Positions 16,880-25,805 of a DNA stretch of 50,079 bases are shown here, one piece after another; positions within the stretch are counted from its first letter, which is position 1; each line of letters begins with the position of its first letter. A model generated the notes under the pieces. It had not been told where the DNA came from. It saw nothing but the letters and a program-made list of their open reading frames with translations, and did no database searches. The stretch covers positions 1-50,079 of IMG/VR virus record IMGVR_UViG_3300037245_001394. One strand, written 5' to 3'. The position numbers were made by a program, and so were the translations under genes. Source of the stretch: a virus.

Positions 16880-17361
16880 TTTCCCCGCGTTCCTACCTTC
16901 TTCGCCGTGCCACTCTTCGATTTCGCGGTGGTCGTCACACCGGCCTTGCGTCCGCGAGTCACCTCAAGCCGACTTCCGTTGCTTGAGTAGGGGTGAGACT
17001 GCGTCTTCGGGCGTGCGCCACCGTTGAACTTCCCGCGGTTGTAGGCGCTGCGGTAGGCCTGAAGGCCGCCGAGTGAGGTGAAGGCGAGCGTCTTTCTGGT
17101 GGGGAAGTCGGCCTGCATCTTCTGAAGCATCTGCTCATCCGTCCACTTGCGCTTCCTACCTTCGTTCTCTACGAAGACGCCGCAGTACGCCACATTCACC
17201 TTCGCACCACTCTTCACGCCGACGTTCTCTCCGCTAGATCCCAGCCCCTTCTTCAACGTCGCCGACTTTTTCGGCTTCTTGGATTTGGCCTTGCGTGCGG
17301 ACGTGCCCACAGTGCGAGCAGCGGATTTCGTTTTCTTGCCTGTTCTGACTACTCTCGACAT
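16813..17361 (-). CDS. Basic protein with paralogous AYRSAYNRG domain (zero-frame product)
   Basis: The 182-residue zero-frame product is Lys/Arg-rich at both ends, with a central domain near residues 75-140 (TDEQMLQKMQADFP, then AYRSAYNRG). The same domain occurs in the preceding gene (17234-17716), so they are tandem paralogues. The C-terminal KKG repeats resemble nucleic-acid-binding tails. AGGGAGA precedes the ATG at 17361. A slippery heptamer near codon 160 offers a longer zinc-ribbon form. Function is not known; DNA binding is the plausible guess. Confidence 0.7.
   Translation of the reverse strand: MSRVVRTGKKTKSAARTVGTSARKAKSKKPKKSATLKKGLGSSGENVGVKSGAKVNVAYCGVFVENEGRKRKWTDEQMLQKMQADFPTRKTLAFTSLGGLQAYRSAYNRGKFNGGARPKTQSHPYSSNGSRLEVTRGRKAGVTTTAKSKSGTAKKVGTRGKTRFPPMKSKKGKKGKKGSATR
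16879..16885 (-). promoter_or_regulatory. Candidate -1 ribosomal frameshift site G-GGA-AAA
   Basis: On the coding strand the heptamer reads G GGA AAA in the zero frame of the gene that starts at 17361. It fits the X-XXY-YYZ rule and differs only in the last base from the heptamers used in lambda (GGGAAAG) and in this phage's tail chaperone (GGGAAAC). Confidence 0.6.
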
Positions 17362-17716
17362 TGATGGTCTCCCTTTTTACTAGTCGTTTGACAACACGAC
17401 CGCGTGCCGTCATTCTAAATACTCCTGAATCAGTCCGCACGTAGCGCCAGCTACGAAGTCGCGGCTTGATGCTGTTCGTTAGCAGCCCACGATTGTAAGC
17501 GCTGCGAGTACTGACTACTCTCCTTTCGACTGCGAATACACGATTCGGAAACATCGCCTGAAACTCCTCCAGGAGTTCCTCGTTCATTCGCACCTTCTCG
17601 GGTTCCCCCCGAAACACGAAGACTTCGTTGCGCTTGAGTAGATACTCCCACGCTTCGTTTATTCCGCGTCCGTCGCTGTGTGAGGTATCCACCTGCTGTC
17701 CGCGAAGGTTCACCAC
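17234..17716 (-). CDS. Hypothetical protein with AYNRG domain, tandem paralogue
   Basis: The 160-residue product aligns with the downstream gene product in NEELLEEFQAMFPNR and RSAYNRG, then in a beta-like basic segment (GVFRMTARGRVVKR). It overlaps the downstream gene by 128 bases, so its last 42 residues are read in a second frame over the paralogue's start. Those residues look less conserved and include a CSHC pair. GGGAGG lies just upstream of tandem GTG codons at 17716 and 17713. Function unknown. Confidence 0.65.
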   Translation of the reverse strand: MVNLRGQQVDTSHSDGRGINEAWEYLLKRNEVFVFRGEPEKVRMNEELLEEFQAMFPNRVFAVERRVVSTRSAYNRGLLTNSIKPRLRSWRYVRTDSGVFRMTARGRVVKRLVKRETINVESSQNRQENEIRCSHCGHVRTQGQIQEAEKVGDVEEGAGI

Positions 17717-17740
17717 CGGTCCTCCCTTTGTCGTGCAGAC

Positions 17741-17884
17741 TTAACTCGACGCCCACCTCACCACCAGAACGGCAATGACCGCCCAGAAACTAATCACTCC
17801 GACTATTGCCAATACAACAATCATGTGGCTGGCAGACGGACCCTCCGGAGCAGTGGAATTGGAATCTCTCAAATGCGTGTTCAT
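17741..17884 (-). CDS. Small single-pass membrane protein (47 aa)
   Basis: This short gene begins with ATG at 17884 behind GGAGG and ends with TAA at 17741. It has a polar N-terminus of about 20 residues and one membrane segment, MIVVLAIVGVISFWAVIAVL, then VVRWASS. It is the first gene after a good promoter and precedes the tandem paralogue pair. Function unknown. Confidence 0.7.
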   Translation of the reverse strand: MNTHLRDSNSTAPEGPSASHMIVVLAIVGVISFWAVIAVLVVRWASS

Positions 17885-17930
17885 GTGCTACCTCCTTGTT
17901 TTTGTTCCGTTTTCCGTATTCGACATCCGT

Positions 17931-17959
17931 ATTGTACGCGAAACTCGCGCCGATGTCAC
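17931..17959 (-). promoter_or_regulatory. Sigma70-like promoter
   Basis: On the minus strand GTGACA (17959-17954) and TACAAT (17936-17931) are separated by 17 bases, five of six matches to each consensus. It lies in the gap after the large tail gene and upstream of the small membrane protein gene, so it probably starts the replication-region transcript. Confidence 0.65.
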
Positions 17960-18015
17960 GCGAAATCCCTACGAAAAATCAAATTTTTTATTCCCCTTTG
18001 ACGTATGTACTTGCG

Positions 18016-21000
18016 TCATCCCGCTCCGAGTCCCAGCCCGTTCAGACCGCCAGCGGGTGACGCTTCCCACCACCCACCCGGTGTCCACACTGCCAGATTG
18101 GGCGTCAACACCGTGTCGTGTACTCCGTTGGGATCCGTGATTGAAGGAAAGCCCCCAAGCAAGTACACCTGTCCATTGAAGTGATGCACCGCGTAAGCAT
18201 TTCCCGGTACTGGGGACCCGGTGACGCTGCCTAGTTGTGTCCAGCCCGTTCCATCCCACTTCGCCATCGAACACTCCACACCACCTACGATGAGATGGCC
18301 GCAGATAATAATACACGGAGACGTGTCGTCTGGAACGTAAGTCATCCAGTTCGCGGATCCGGTACAGCCAGCGGCTACGTCAACGAACGCGCCACCGGTC
18401 CAGCGTCGAATCGGTGTGCCGTCCCACATTTGACCGCAGCAGTACAACTCTTCGCCGTTGTCGAACTCCGCCAGAACGAATCGCCGTATATCAATAGCCG
18501 CGTACGGTGACACGTCCGTAATCGTGGTGCCGTCATAGGTGACGATCTGCTGATTCCCCGATGGTGCTACGAACATGTTGCCCCCAATAAAGAGGAGCTC
18601 TTCGAAAACCTGCATGCACCAATGCTCTCCACCACCTCCGAAATCCGCATCGACGACTGACCAGGTGTCCGTCTCAGCGTCTACAGACTTCATCGGTACA
18701 AACCCGATGATACCACAAACGTAGTACTCGTCTTTATACTTCACGACCGCTGACGGAACGGTATTGAGTCCGGTCGCAGCCGCAACCCAGTACTTCCCGT
18801 CCCACCACGCGGCGTAGTAACTCACCTCGGTAGGTTCGACCACGCCCACGTCATCCGGTGCGATGAGGTCGTTATAACACGCCGTGAAGTTTCCTACGAC
18901 TAGAACACGGACACCCTCTCGCAGAAAATCTTTTGCTCCAAGAACAAAATCGCTTCGCCCGTCATCAAACCCTCCCTGAAGCGGAACAAGTCCGCGAGTA
19001 CTCAAACCACACATTCCGCGCGCGGGTTTGTTGGATCGCAGCGAGATTGCGCCACCCACGAACAGCGTAGAACATCGCCTCCCCGGTTCCTGGAGTGAGC
19101 GGACGCTGTACACCTCTCCACTATCCAGCCCAACCGGACCACCAATCGGATCGACTCCTACACCACCACCAATTGATCGCATTCCGGTCTTGTCCAACTG
19201 TGCGAGCAGCACCATGGCTTTCTCGTGATCACTCTGGGGTGTGAACTTACCGCAGATGATGGCGTTCCCACCACCCGTGTCGAGGATGTCAAGGATATCG
19301 TTTGAGAAGCGGCCACCTGCACCCGCCACCGTTGACCAATTCGGGTCATCATAGCGACGCACGACGTAAAACACGCCGCCGGTAGCATCCCAGAGAGTGC
19401 CAGCCCACAGCTTCGAGTCCACGAGCCGCAGTGCGGACACCGGACTGAGAAAGCTGGCGGCGTTGAATGTTGACGCTGCCTCCCACGCGCTGCCCGTCCA
19501 GCGAGCAATGTAGGCACTCGCGGTGCCACCATCGATGGAGGTGAACTCACCACCGAAATACCACTTTCCACTGTATTTCTCAATCGACAGCGCTTCTGCG
19601 TCCACGCCACCGCCGAGTGCGTGCCAGGTTCCGTCGTAGCGGGCGACGTTGATGGCTGCCACACCGTCGATGGACGTAAAACGACCGGCTACATACAAAT
19701 CTTCAGAAACCACATCGAAGTACGCCGCTCGCAATCGTGGGAATCCCGTAGGTGTGTCAACGATGGCGGAGCATATGGTATTCCATACGGAACCGTCCCA
19801 CTCAACGACACACAGATTGCCCGCTGCTCCTCCAGCAATATCGAACTGTCCCACAGGGTAAAGCTTACCGCCGACTGGATCGACTGCCATCCCATAGATC
19901 GGGCCATTGAAATCTCCCACTGCGGACCATTCACCGTCGTACTTGGCGAGCCGCTTCGCCTGGATGGACCCTTCTCCGTCCGGTAAGTCTAGACGCAGGA
20001 AGTCACCACCAACAAAAGTGTCACCACCCAGCGTAGCAATCGCGAACACCGGACCACTGATCGTGTTTTCTCCCATCTGAATCCAAGATGTTCCGTTCCA
20101 TTGCGCTGCGTGTTGTCGTTCGTTTGTTCCACTGTGTAAGAACCTCCCTACAGCCACTGGTTCTGTTGCAGACGTCCCCAGGGCGTACGCTGTGTCGTCG
20201 AAACCGTCGCTCATCTCTTCGTAGAGTCCGCTTGCGTCGTCGTACTTCGCGACGCGCAAAAACGGCGGACCGTTCGGTATTCCTCCTGTTCTGTGAAAGT
20301 GTCCTCCGATGATCAGCCTGCCGACGTAAACATCCATCGAGTAGATGATGACGTCACCAACGACGACCGTTAGGAGCTCACCCGCTGGAATCCACGCCTG
20401 ACCCGTCCACGCGAGTAGCGTCCACTGTGAGAGCGCTTGACCACCAGCGTAGAGCAGTGAGCCATCACCGTCATCGTAAGACCGCAGTGCGTACACACCA
20501 CCGACACCCGTGAACGCGATGCCGCCACCAGGGTTAGACCACGTCGAGCCGTCCCACGCCGCGATGTTCTGGACGGACAACGCAGCGCCGTTGGCTTGAT
20601 CGAAGTCGCCACCTACGTAGAGTTTCTCACCACTACCGTCATCGTGGACTTCAAGACACAAGGCGAAACAGCCACCGAACTCGTCACCGAGACCAGATCC
20701 GAGTGTTGACCACGTCGTGTCGATGAGTCGAGCCGCTCCCTTGGTGAAGCCACCCGTTGCCATGATTCCACAGGCGTAGATTTCGTCGTTCCACACCAAC
20801 ATCTGCTGACAGTCGAACGCACCAGACGCCGCCGGAAACGTAAGGATGGTCCAAGTCTCACCATTGAAACGCTGGACCGATTTGAGTCCATTCCCAGACG
20901 TGGCGATACCGCCAACGTACAAATGATCGTCTTTGACGAGCATCGTATGGATCGTCGCAATTTCGGGGATTTCACTCCCCTCCCACATCTCAGAATCGTC

Positions 21001-21921
21001 GTTCCACCAGGCAATGTTGACGCGATCTCCATCGAAGGTGGCATCGATCGCAGCGTAGAGCTTATTCTGGAAGATAGCGTGATCTCGAACGATAGCGCCA
21101 GCGTCTCTTGACAACTCTTCCAGCCGACCTTCACTGCTACCCGCGTAGAAGGATGCGTGCCCGTCCGTGGGTTGTGATGCGCACGCGCTGCCCGCGTATC
21201 CGATGTAAACCGCCATCGCCAGGGGCAGTAGCGTGAAGAAGCTACGTCGCCTTGGAGGCTCGGTGAGGTCTGTGATGGTGGAGACCTCCACCGGCTGACC
21301 CACGGGTAGTAAGTGAGTGCCGATGTTCTCGCCGATGTTCGTGGCGAGGAATAGATCACTACTAGTCATGTCAGTCGGGTACGCATAGCCTCCGTCACCG
21401 GTGATGGAGATGGTCGCAGACACGATGAAGTCGCCGTCCGTACGACGCACAAGGAACAGGTCATTGTCGTGGTCGTCTTCGTCGAGGAACACACCCTCGA
21501 CCGTTCCCGTAGCGGTTCCGGAGACGGCCGCCTGTGTCACCTCGTCACCGATTACGAACTCACCCTCGATCTTCCCAGTCACTTCCAGAAGGATATCCAC
21601 GCGAGTTAGCGTCATCGGCACTGCGTAGTTGGTGTCTTCACATGTCGCGGATTCCACCCAGTAGGTGTTGTCCGTGGGGTTCGGATTGTGGTCTTCTCCA
21701 CCAGGACCTGCGCATACGATGACGCCGACTACGGCGGTGGCGTCATCCGGTTGCATTGTGACGAGGATACCGTCGTGGTTGATGATGAGGTTCGCCTCTC
21801 CCGCCATGCTGAAGAGTCTCTTCAGCCGTGCGAGGTTGTCCACGATGGAGTTCATCTCGAGCGCTGATAGTTGCTTTTGTCCGTCCTCAAACTTAATCAG
21901 TTCGAGAGGTGTCTGTCCCAC
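18016..21921 (-). CDS. Very large virion protein with beta-propeller-like repeats, probable tail adhesin
   Basis: The 1301-residue protein starts with GTG at 21921 behind AGGAG. The N-terminal 230 residues look like a virion-attachment part (helical start, then beta segments around TMQPDDATAVVGVIV). The remainder is built of many repeats of about 45-60 residues with patterns such as LYVGGDF, VAEWDG-W and YDDGDGSLLYAGG, as in kelch/delta-60-like propeller proteins. A hydrophobic segment, RRRSFFTLLPLAMAVYIGYAG, lies near 240-260, followed by a Cys, and could be an internal signal or membrane-active element. Last of the tail genes, it is the best candidate for host recognition. Confidence 0.7.
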   Translation of the reverse strand: MGQTPLELIKFEDGQKQLSALEMNSIVDNLARLKRLFSMAGEANLIINHDGILVTMQPDDATAVVGVIVCAGPGGEDHNPNPTDNTYWVESATCEDTNYAVPMTLTRVDILLEVTGKIEGEFVIGDEVTQAAVSGTATGTVEGVFLDEDDHDNDLFLVRRTDGDFIVSATISITGDGGYAYPTDMTSSDLFLATNIGENIGTHLLPVGQPVEVSTITDLTEPPRRRSFFTLLPLAMAVYIGYAGSACASQPTDGHASFYAGSSEGRLEELSRDAGAIVRDHAIFQNKLYAAIDATFDGDRVNIAWWNDDSEMWEGSEIPEIATIHTMLVKDDHLYVGGIATSGNGLKSVQRFNGETWTILTFPAASGAFDCQQMLVWNDEIYACGIMATGGFTKGAARLIDTTWSTLGSGLGDEFGGCFALCLEVHDDGSGEKLYVGGDFDQANGAALSVQNIAAWDGSTWSNPGGGIAFTGVGGVYALRSYDDGDGSLLYAGGQALSQWTLLAWTGQAWIPAGELLTVVVGDVIIYSMDVYVGRLIIGGHFHRTGGIPNGPPFLRVAKYDDASGLYEEMSDGFDDTAYALGTSATEPVAVGRFLHSGTNERQHAAQWNGTSWIQMGENTISGPVFAIATLGGDTFVGGDFLRLDLPDGEGSIQAKRLAKYDGEWSAVGDFNGPIYGMAVDPVGGKLYPVGQFDIAGGAAGNLCVVEWDGSVWNTICSAIVDTPTGFPRLRAAYFDVVSEDLYVAGRFTSIDGVAAINVARYDGTWHALGGGVDAEALSIEKYSGKWYFGGEFTSIDGGTASAYIARWTGSAWEAASTFNAASFLSPVSALRLVDSKLWAGTLWDATGGVFYVVRRYDDPNWSTVAGAGGRFSNDILDILDTGGGNAIICGKFTPQSDHEKAMVLLAQLDKTGMRSIGGGVGVDPIGGPVGLDSGEVYSVRSLQEPGRRCSTLFVGGAISLRSNKPARGMCGLSTRGLVPLQGGFDDGRSDFVLGAKDFLREGVRVLVVGNFTACYNDLIAPDDVGVVEPTEVSYYAAWWDGKYWVAAATGLNTVPSAVVKYKDEYYVCGIIGFVPMKSVDAETDTWSVVDADFGGGGEHWCMQVFEELLFIGGNMFVAPSGNQQIVTYDGTTITDVSPYAAIDIRRFVLAEFDNGEELYCCGQMWDGTPIRRWTGGAFVDVAAGCTGSANWMTYVPDDTSPCIIICGHLIVGGVECSMAKWDGTGWTQLGSVTGSPVPGNAYAVHHFNGQVYLLGGFPSITDPNGVHDTVLTPNLAVWTPGGWWEASPAGGLNGLGLGAG

Positions 21922-21931
21922 GTCATTACTC

Positions 21932-22723
21932 CTACACGATGAAGACAAAAATTTGTCTGAAGTCAACGTAGCTGTAAATCAGAGGCGATACCTCTTCGAA
22001 TCCTCTACCTGGTCTGTACAGGTGGTTGTGATCATGATCAAGCTCTGACAACCGTAGAGTTACCTCTATCGGTTGGAATGATGGTCCAATGTTTCGTTTC
22101 GTACTGATTGACGAGAAGAGCATTTGCCCTCTCGGCACACCGCGCCACTCACGATCGTTCAGATGGTTGAGCGCGAGTTTAATGCTAGGCCAGTTGATCG
22201 ATGTTACACGCCGTAGTGTGTAAACCCTGTCCCAGCCGTACGTCTTGACACCGACCCTGGTCTCTAGCTTTCCGTGTCCTGCTGCCCAGCGGTACACGTT
22301 TGGTCCAGCGGTGTCTACGTAGGCCGTAGATTCGAAGTGTTCTTCTGCGTAGTTGGGGAGGTCTTCCTGTTTGGTGGCTGGTCCCGTGGTGTAGTTCGGG
22401 ACTCCGTACTTCACCTTGATGAGTGCCTGTGGGTAGGCGAGTGCGTTCAACGCCGGATCAAGAAACGACTTTCCCACACCCTCCCAGTCTGCTTCCAGGG
22501 CTACGAGCGCTGGAAGACCGGGGTATCTGTGTGGGTCTCTTGACACACCGAGGTAGGTCGGTCCTGGAGGATAGCCCAGCAGGAAGGCTAACACGTCAAA
22601 CCTCGCGCCCCACTCGCAACGGTATGCTTGTTGCATGTCCGCCTGTCCCCAGGCATCCATGCTGCCGCCCGCGTTGTTTGTCAGGGCGACCACTTCCACC
22701 TGGTGTCCGTCCATTATGATCAT
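21932..22723 (-). CDS. Putative tail/baseplate protein
   Basis: The 263-residue product is Trp- and Tyr-rich, with no motif I recognise. It sits directly after the tape measure gene, where siphophages encode the distal tail protein and tail-associated lysin parts, so a distal tail protein role is plausible by position. The start at 22723 lies two bases past the tape measure stop. Confidence 0.6.
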   Translation of the reverse strand: MIIMDGHQVEVVALTNNAGGSMDAWGQADMQQAYRCEWGARFDVLAFLLGYPPGPTYLGVSRDPHRYPGLPALVALEADWEGVGKSFLDPALNALAYPQALIKVKYGVPNYTTGPATKQEDLPNYAEEHFESTAYVDTAGPNVYRWAAGHGKLETRVGVKTYGWDRVYTLRRVTSINWPSIKLALNHLNDREWRGVPRGQMLFSSISTKRNIGPSFQPIEVTLRLSELDHDHNHLYRPGRGFEEVSPLIYSYVDFRQIFVFIV

Positions 22724-22724
22724 G

Positions 22725-25082
22725 CTAGGGTCCTACAACTGGTTTGTCCTTCTCCACGGCGTTCATAATACGAAGCATGCGCTTGTCGTTCCGCTGAAAA
22801 ATCGTGAACGACTGCCTCGCCTGTCGGATCTGTTCCTCCAGCAGTGCGATTTCTCTGTGTGCTTTTCCGTCAGCACCCGCTTGGATCGCCGCTGACAGAC
22901 CGGATAGCGACATCCTGCTAATGCCCATGAAGCTGTCTCTGATCGACTCAATCCGTTTGCGCAGTGGTTTGATGAAATCTTTGAAAATCTTTTTTCCTGC
23001 CGCTGCATAAGCCTTTGCCAGACCCACCGGAACCGTGTCGAGCTTCTTCGCCGCCGCGCGGATCTCCTCGAACCACTTTTTCAGCTGACGTAGTGAATGC
23101 ACCAGCGCTGACGAGGTGCTTTGAGAGTGTACGCGCGCAATCTTCTCGTTCAGCTTTGCGACTTGTTTGGTACGTTCCTCCGCAGCGTCGTTGGCCGCCT
23201 GCTGTTCTCTATCTCGCAGTCGTTGTTCTTCTCGTCGTTCCTTCCAGATTTCAGATTCCTTCTTCGCCCGCGCCAGCATAATCTGGACGATGGCTCGTGC
23301 GGCTCGCCTGTAGGTGACTGCCTCGCGCCAGAGTGCGGATTCGACCTCTGCCAGACGTTCGCGCATTTCGTCTCGGATGATCTTGAGTCGTTTTTCCGAC
23401 TCGGACAGGCGGTCGTGACGCGCTTTGCGCTCCAATTCGTCAAGTGACGCACCGATTTGCTTCCGCCGTTCAGCGTCTTCTTTTTCGAGTGCTGCTTTCG
23501 TTTTTCCTGGTGCTTCAGCCTGCTTTTCTCGGTGTTTTTCAAGTGCGACCATCCGCTTCAGTAGCGCGTCGAGTTTGTCTGTGAGAGATACGACATCACG
23601 AGCATCCAACCACGGCACGAGAGTGCCGGGTTCATTTTGCACGGCATCTCGCAATTCGTCGAGCTTCTCCTGTGTTTCTTCTATTTCACGACGTACGCTT
23701 TTCAGTTCTCTCGTCGTGTCTTTTATTGTAGAGGGCATCTCAAGTGGGAATGTCACCCCGCTTATCTTATCCCTGAATTGCGTGTACGCCAGAATCACCG
23801 CCGCCAGTGCGGCCGCAGCGAGTATGACAGGTGTGTGTAACGCCGCGATCATCGCGATTCTAATTTTCGCGAGCACGACTATTAGTCCGTTCGACACAAG
23901 GATCAACCCTGAGATTGCTGCGGTACTCGCGATGATTCCTATTGTCCAGTCGTGTGTGGTTTTCGACATGTCCTTGATGGAAATCGCAGTCTGCTGACCC
24001 GCGATGAAAATTGCGCGTATTGCAGGTGCGAGTCGCTGACCCATCGTAATGGCAAGGTCCGTTATCGCCGAATACAGCAATTTCCAGTCACCGAATACGG
24101 TGTCGAGTCGAATCTCCGTCATTCTACTCGCAGAACCAGCGGCTTCTTCTTGTTCCTTCGTCCACTCACGGAGTCTATCAGCACCCAGATCGAGCAGTGC
24201 ATTGAACGCGGCGGTAGCTCGCAATCCAGCGATCTGTGACGCTGCTGCGTTTCGCTGGATAGCCGTGTAGTGTTCCATCTTGGTGTTGATTTCTTCGACT
24301 ATGTCCGCGAAGCCCTTCATCTTCCCGGTGCCGTCGTCAACCACGATGTTCAGCCTACGGAGTTCCTTCGCGACGTCGGACGGCTGCGCTTGTAGGCGGA
24401 TGAGAATGTTCCGCATCGCCGTTCCAGCAACGGCACCACGGATCATGACGTTGGCGAGTCCGCGAATTGCGGCCATCACCTCTTCGATCTGTACACCCGT
24501 CGCAGCGGCAACCGGACCCAGTGCTCGCAACGCCTCGCCAAGGTCTGGAAGCGTCGTGGCTGAGTTTGCTGCCGCGCGGGCGAGGTTGTCCACCACACGA
24601 CCGAGATCCTTTGCTTCCAGTTTCATTCCGCGCATGACACCAGCCGTGATGGTAGCTGCGTGTGCCATGCTCAGGTCGGCCGCCGCTGCGAGGTTCAGTG
24701 TGGCTGGTAGGGCCTCGATGATCTCGCGCGCCTTGAACCCCTGCAACGCGAACATGGCCATCGCCTCTGCGGCCTGCTTTGCGGTGAAGACGGTCGTCAG
24801 CCCCATTGTGCGTGCTACAGCGGTGAGGTGCTTAAACTCGTTGGCGGTCGCACCAGACAGCGCCAAGACCTTCGCCATGGATTTTTCGAAGGTAGTAAAC
24901 GCCAACATCGACGCGGACACGGCACCCGCCGAAACGAGAAATACCCGTCTTGCATTCTGTGCCATGCTATCGAGTGTCGCAGCCATGCGCTGTGCGCGGA
25001 CCTGCACCCGACCCATCGCAGCGGTGAATTTGCCGTCTCGTACCGTAAGCTCTGCGAAAAGTTCAAGAAGCTTAAATGCCAC
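22725..25082 (-). CDS. Tail tape measure protein
   Basis: The 785-residue protein has the TP901-type tape measure core near residues 60-230 (FEKSMAKVLALSGATANEF, then TTVFTAKQAAEAMAMFALQG and NILIRLQAQ). Two hydrophobic segments lie around 370-430 and long charged coiled coils (ETQEKLDELRDAVQN and on) fill the C-terminal half. It sets tail length and helps DNA ejection. The GTG at 25082 follows GGAG and overlaps the chaperone frameshift product by 11 bases. The modest length predicts a tail of roughly 110-120 nm by the usual rule of about 0.15 nm per residue. Confidence 0.92.
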   Translation of the reverse strand: MAFKLLELFAELTVRDGKFTAAMGRVQVRAQRMAATLDSMAQNARRVFLVSAGAVSASMLAFTTFEKSMAKVLALSGATANEFKHLTAVARTMGLTTVFTAKQAAEAMAMFALQGFKAREIIEALPATLNLAAAADLSMAHAATITAGVMRGMKLEAKDLGRVVDNLARAAANSATTLPDLGEALRALGPVAAATGVQIEEVMAAIRGLANVMIRGAVAGTAMRNILIRLQAQPSDVAKELRRLNIVVDDGTGKMKGFADIVEEINTKMEHYTAIQRNAAASQIAGLRATAAFNALLDLGADRLREWTKEQEEAAGSASRMTEIRLDTVFGDWKLLYSAITDLAITMGQRLAPAIRAIFIAGQQTAISIKDMSKTTHDWTIGIIASTAAISGLILVSNGLIVVLAKIRIAMIAALHTPVILAAAALAAVILAYTQFRDKISGVTFPLEMPSTIKDTTRELKSVRREIEETQEKLDELRDAVQNEPGTLVPWLDARDVVSLTDKLDALLKRMVALEKHREKQAEAPGKTKAALEKEDAERRKQIGASLDELERKARHDRLSESEKRLKIIRDEMRERLAEVESALWREAVTYRRAARAIVQIMLARAKKESEIWKERREEQRLRDREQQAANDAAEERTKQVAKLNEKIARVHSQSTSSALVHSLRQLKKWFEEIRAAAKKLDTVPVGLAKAYAAAGKKIFKDFIKPLRKRIESIRDSFMGISRMSLSGLSAAIQAGADGKAHREIALLEEQIRQARQSFTIFQRNDKRMLRIMNAVEKDKPVVGP

Positions 25083-25317
25083 GGTGTAGTCTCCGTAGTT
25101 CCGTTCTCTTCTTATCTGCCAGCGCTACTATTCCTTCGTAGCTCATCGGAGTGCCTCGCAATTGACCACCGTCTCCCTCCGCCTCACTCAGTCGGACGTA
25201 GTACTCCACGAATTGACGAACAGTCAACCGGAGTATCTCTTCCGGATGGAAGCCGTATTGCAGCGTAAGCGTGGTGAAGACTAATCCCCAATCGATGGAT
25301 CCTCCGTTCTCGTCTCG
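25072..25317 (-). CDS. Tail assembly chaperone frameshift extension (gpGT-like)
   Basis: This 81-residue frame has no start of its own and is joined to the gpG-like gene by a -1 slip at GGGAAAC. It contains the typical second-chaperone pattern WGLVFTTLTLQYGFHPEEIL and ends just inside the tape measure gene. The fusion would be 234 residues. It recruits tail tube subunits to the tape measure during assembly. Confidence 0.88.
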   Translation of the reverse strand, partial: RDENGGSIDWGLVFTTLTLQYGFHPEEILRLTVRQFVEYYVRLSEAEGDGGQLRGTPMSYEGIVALADKKRTELRRLHRGI

Positions 25318-25775
25318 TTTCCCACCGTTGCCGTGTCACCCAAACCGGCCACGGCATCCACTACGCGAGTCACCTCTTCCAAGTTGCCGGGTGTGATGAG
25401 TCCGAGGACTTCCTCCAATGTGACACTCGGAGTCAAACGGCGAATACACAGAAACAACAGCTGCGCCGTACCTCGGAGACTCTCCGTCAATCGTAATCCC
25501 TCGGGCGTGGTCAGCGAGATTTTTTTCGACTCTTCGAATACGTCAGACAGAATTGTCGCCCGGTCCTGTGCACTCAACACGTCACCCGCCCGTGAGATGA
25601 ATTTCTTCGCGTGCTCAACACACTCGGCGCCCAACCACTCCTCATACTCCATAAGCTGCTGGATCTGCAATGATCCCACTGCGTAGGATTTTCCTGTTTC
25701 AGGATGCTTGATCGACAGCGTCCGATCTCCCATATTACGCAGGGACGCCGGATTTTCGCTCGAAGGCTTACTCAT
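25281..25775 (-). CDS. Tail assembly chaperone (gpG-like, zero frame)
   Basis: The 164-residue protein resembles siphophage tail chaperones: an N-terminal beta part (RTLSIKHPETGKSYAVG) and a helical body. AAGGAG supports ATG at 25775. It lies between the major tail protein and tape measure genes, the invariant position for this function. A slippery heptamer near its end yields the longer form. Confidence 0.88.
   Translation of the reverse strand: MSKPSSENPASLRNMGDRTLSIKHPETGKSYAVGSLQIQQLMEYEEWLGAECVEHAKKFISRAGDVLSAQDRATILSDVFEESKKISLTTPEGLRLTESLRGTAQLLFLCIRRLTPSVTLEEVLGLITPGNLEEVTRVVDAVAGLGDTATVGNETRTEDPSIGD
25317..25323 (-). promoter_or_regulatory. -1 ribosomal frameshift site G-GGA-AAC
   Basis: In the zero frame the codons are GTG GGA AAC, giving the heptamer G GGA AAC. 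The -1 frame continues for 81 codons into the conserved second chaperone domain. This matches the lambda G/GT arrangement. Confidence 0.88.
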
Positions 25776-25805
25776 GGTCAATCTCCTTTTTTCAAGTTCC
25801 ACATC

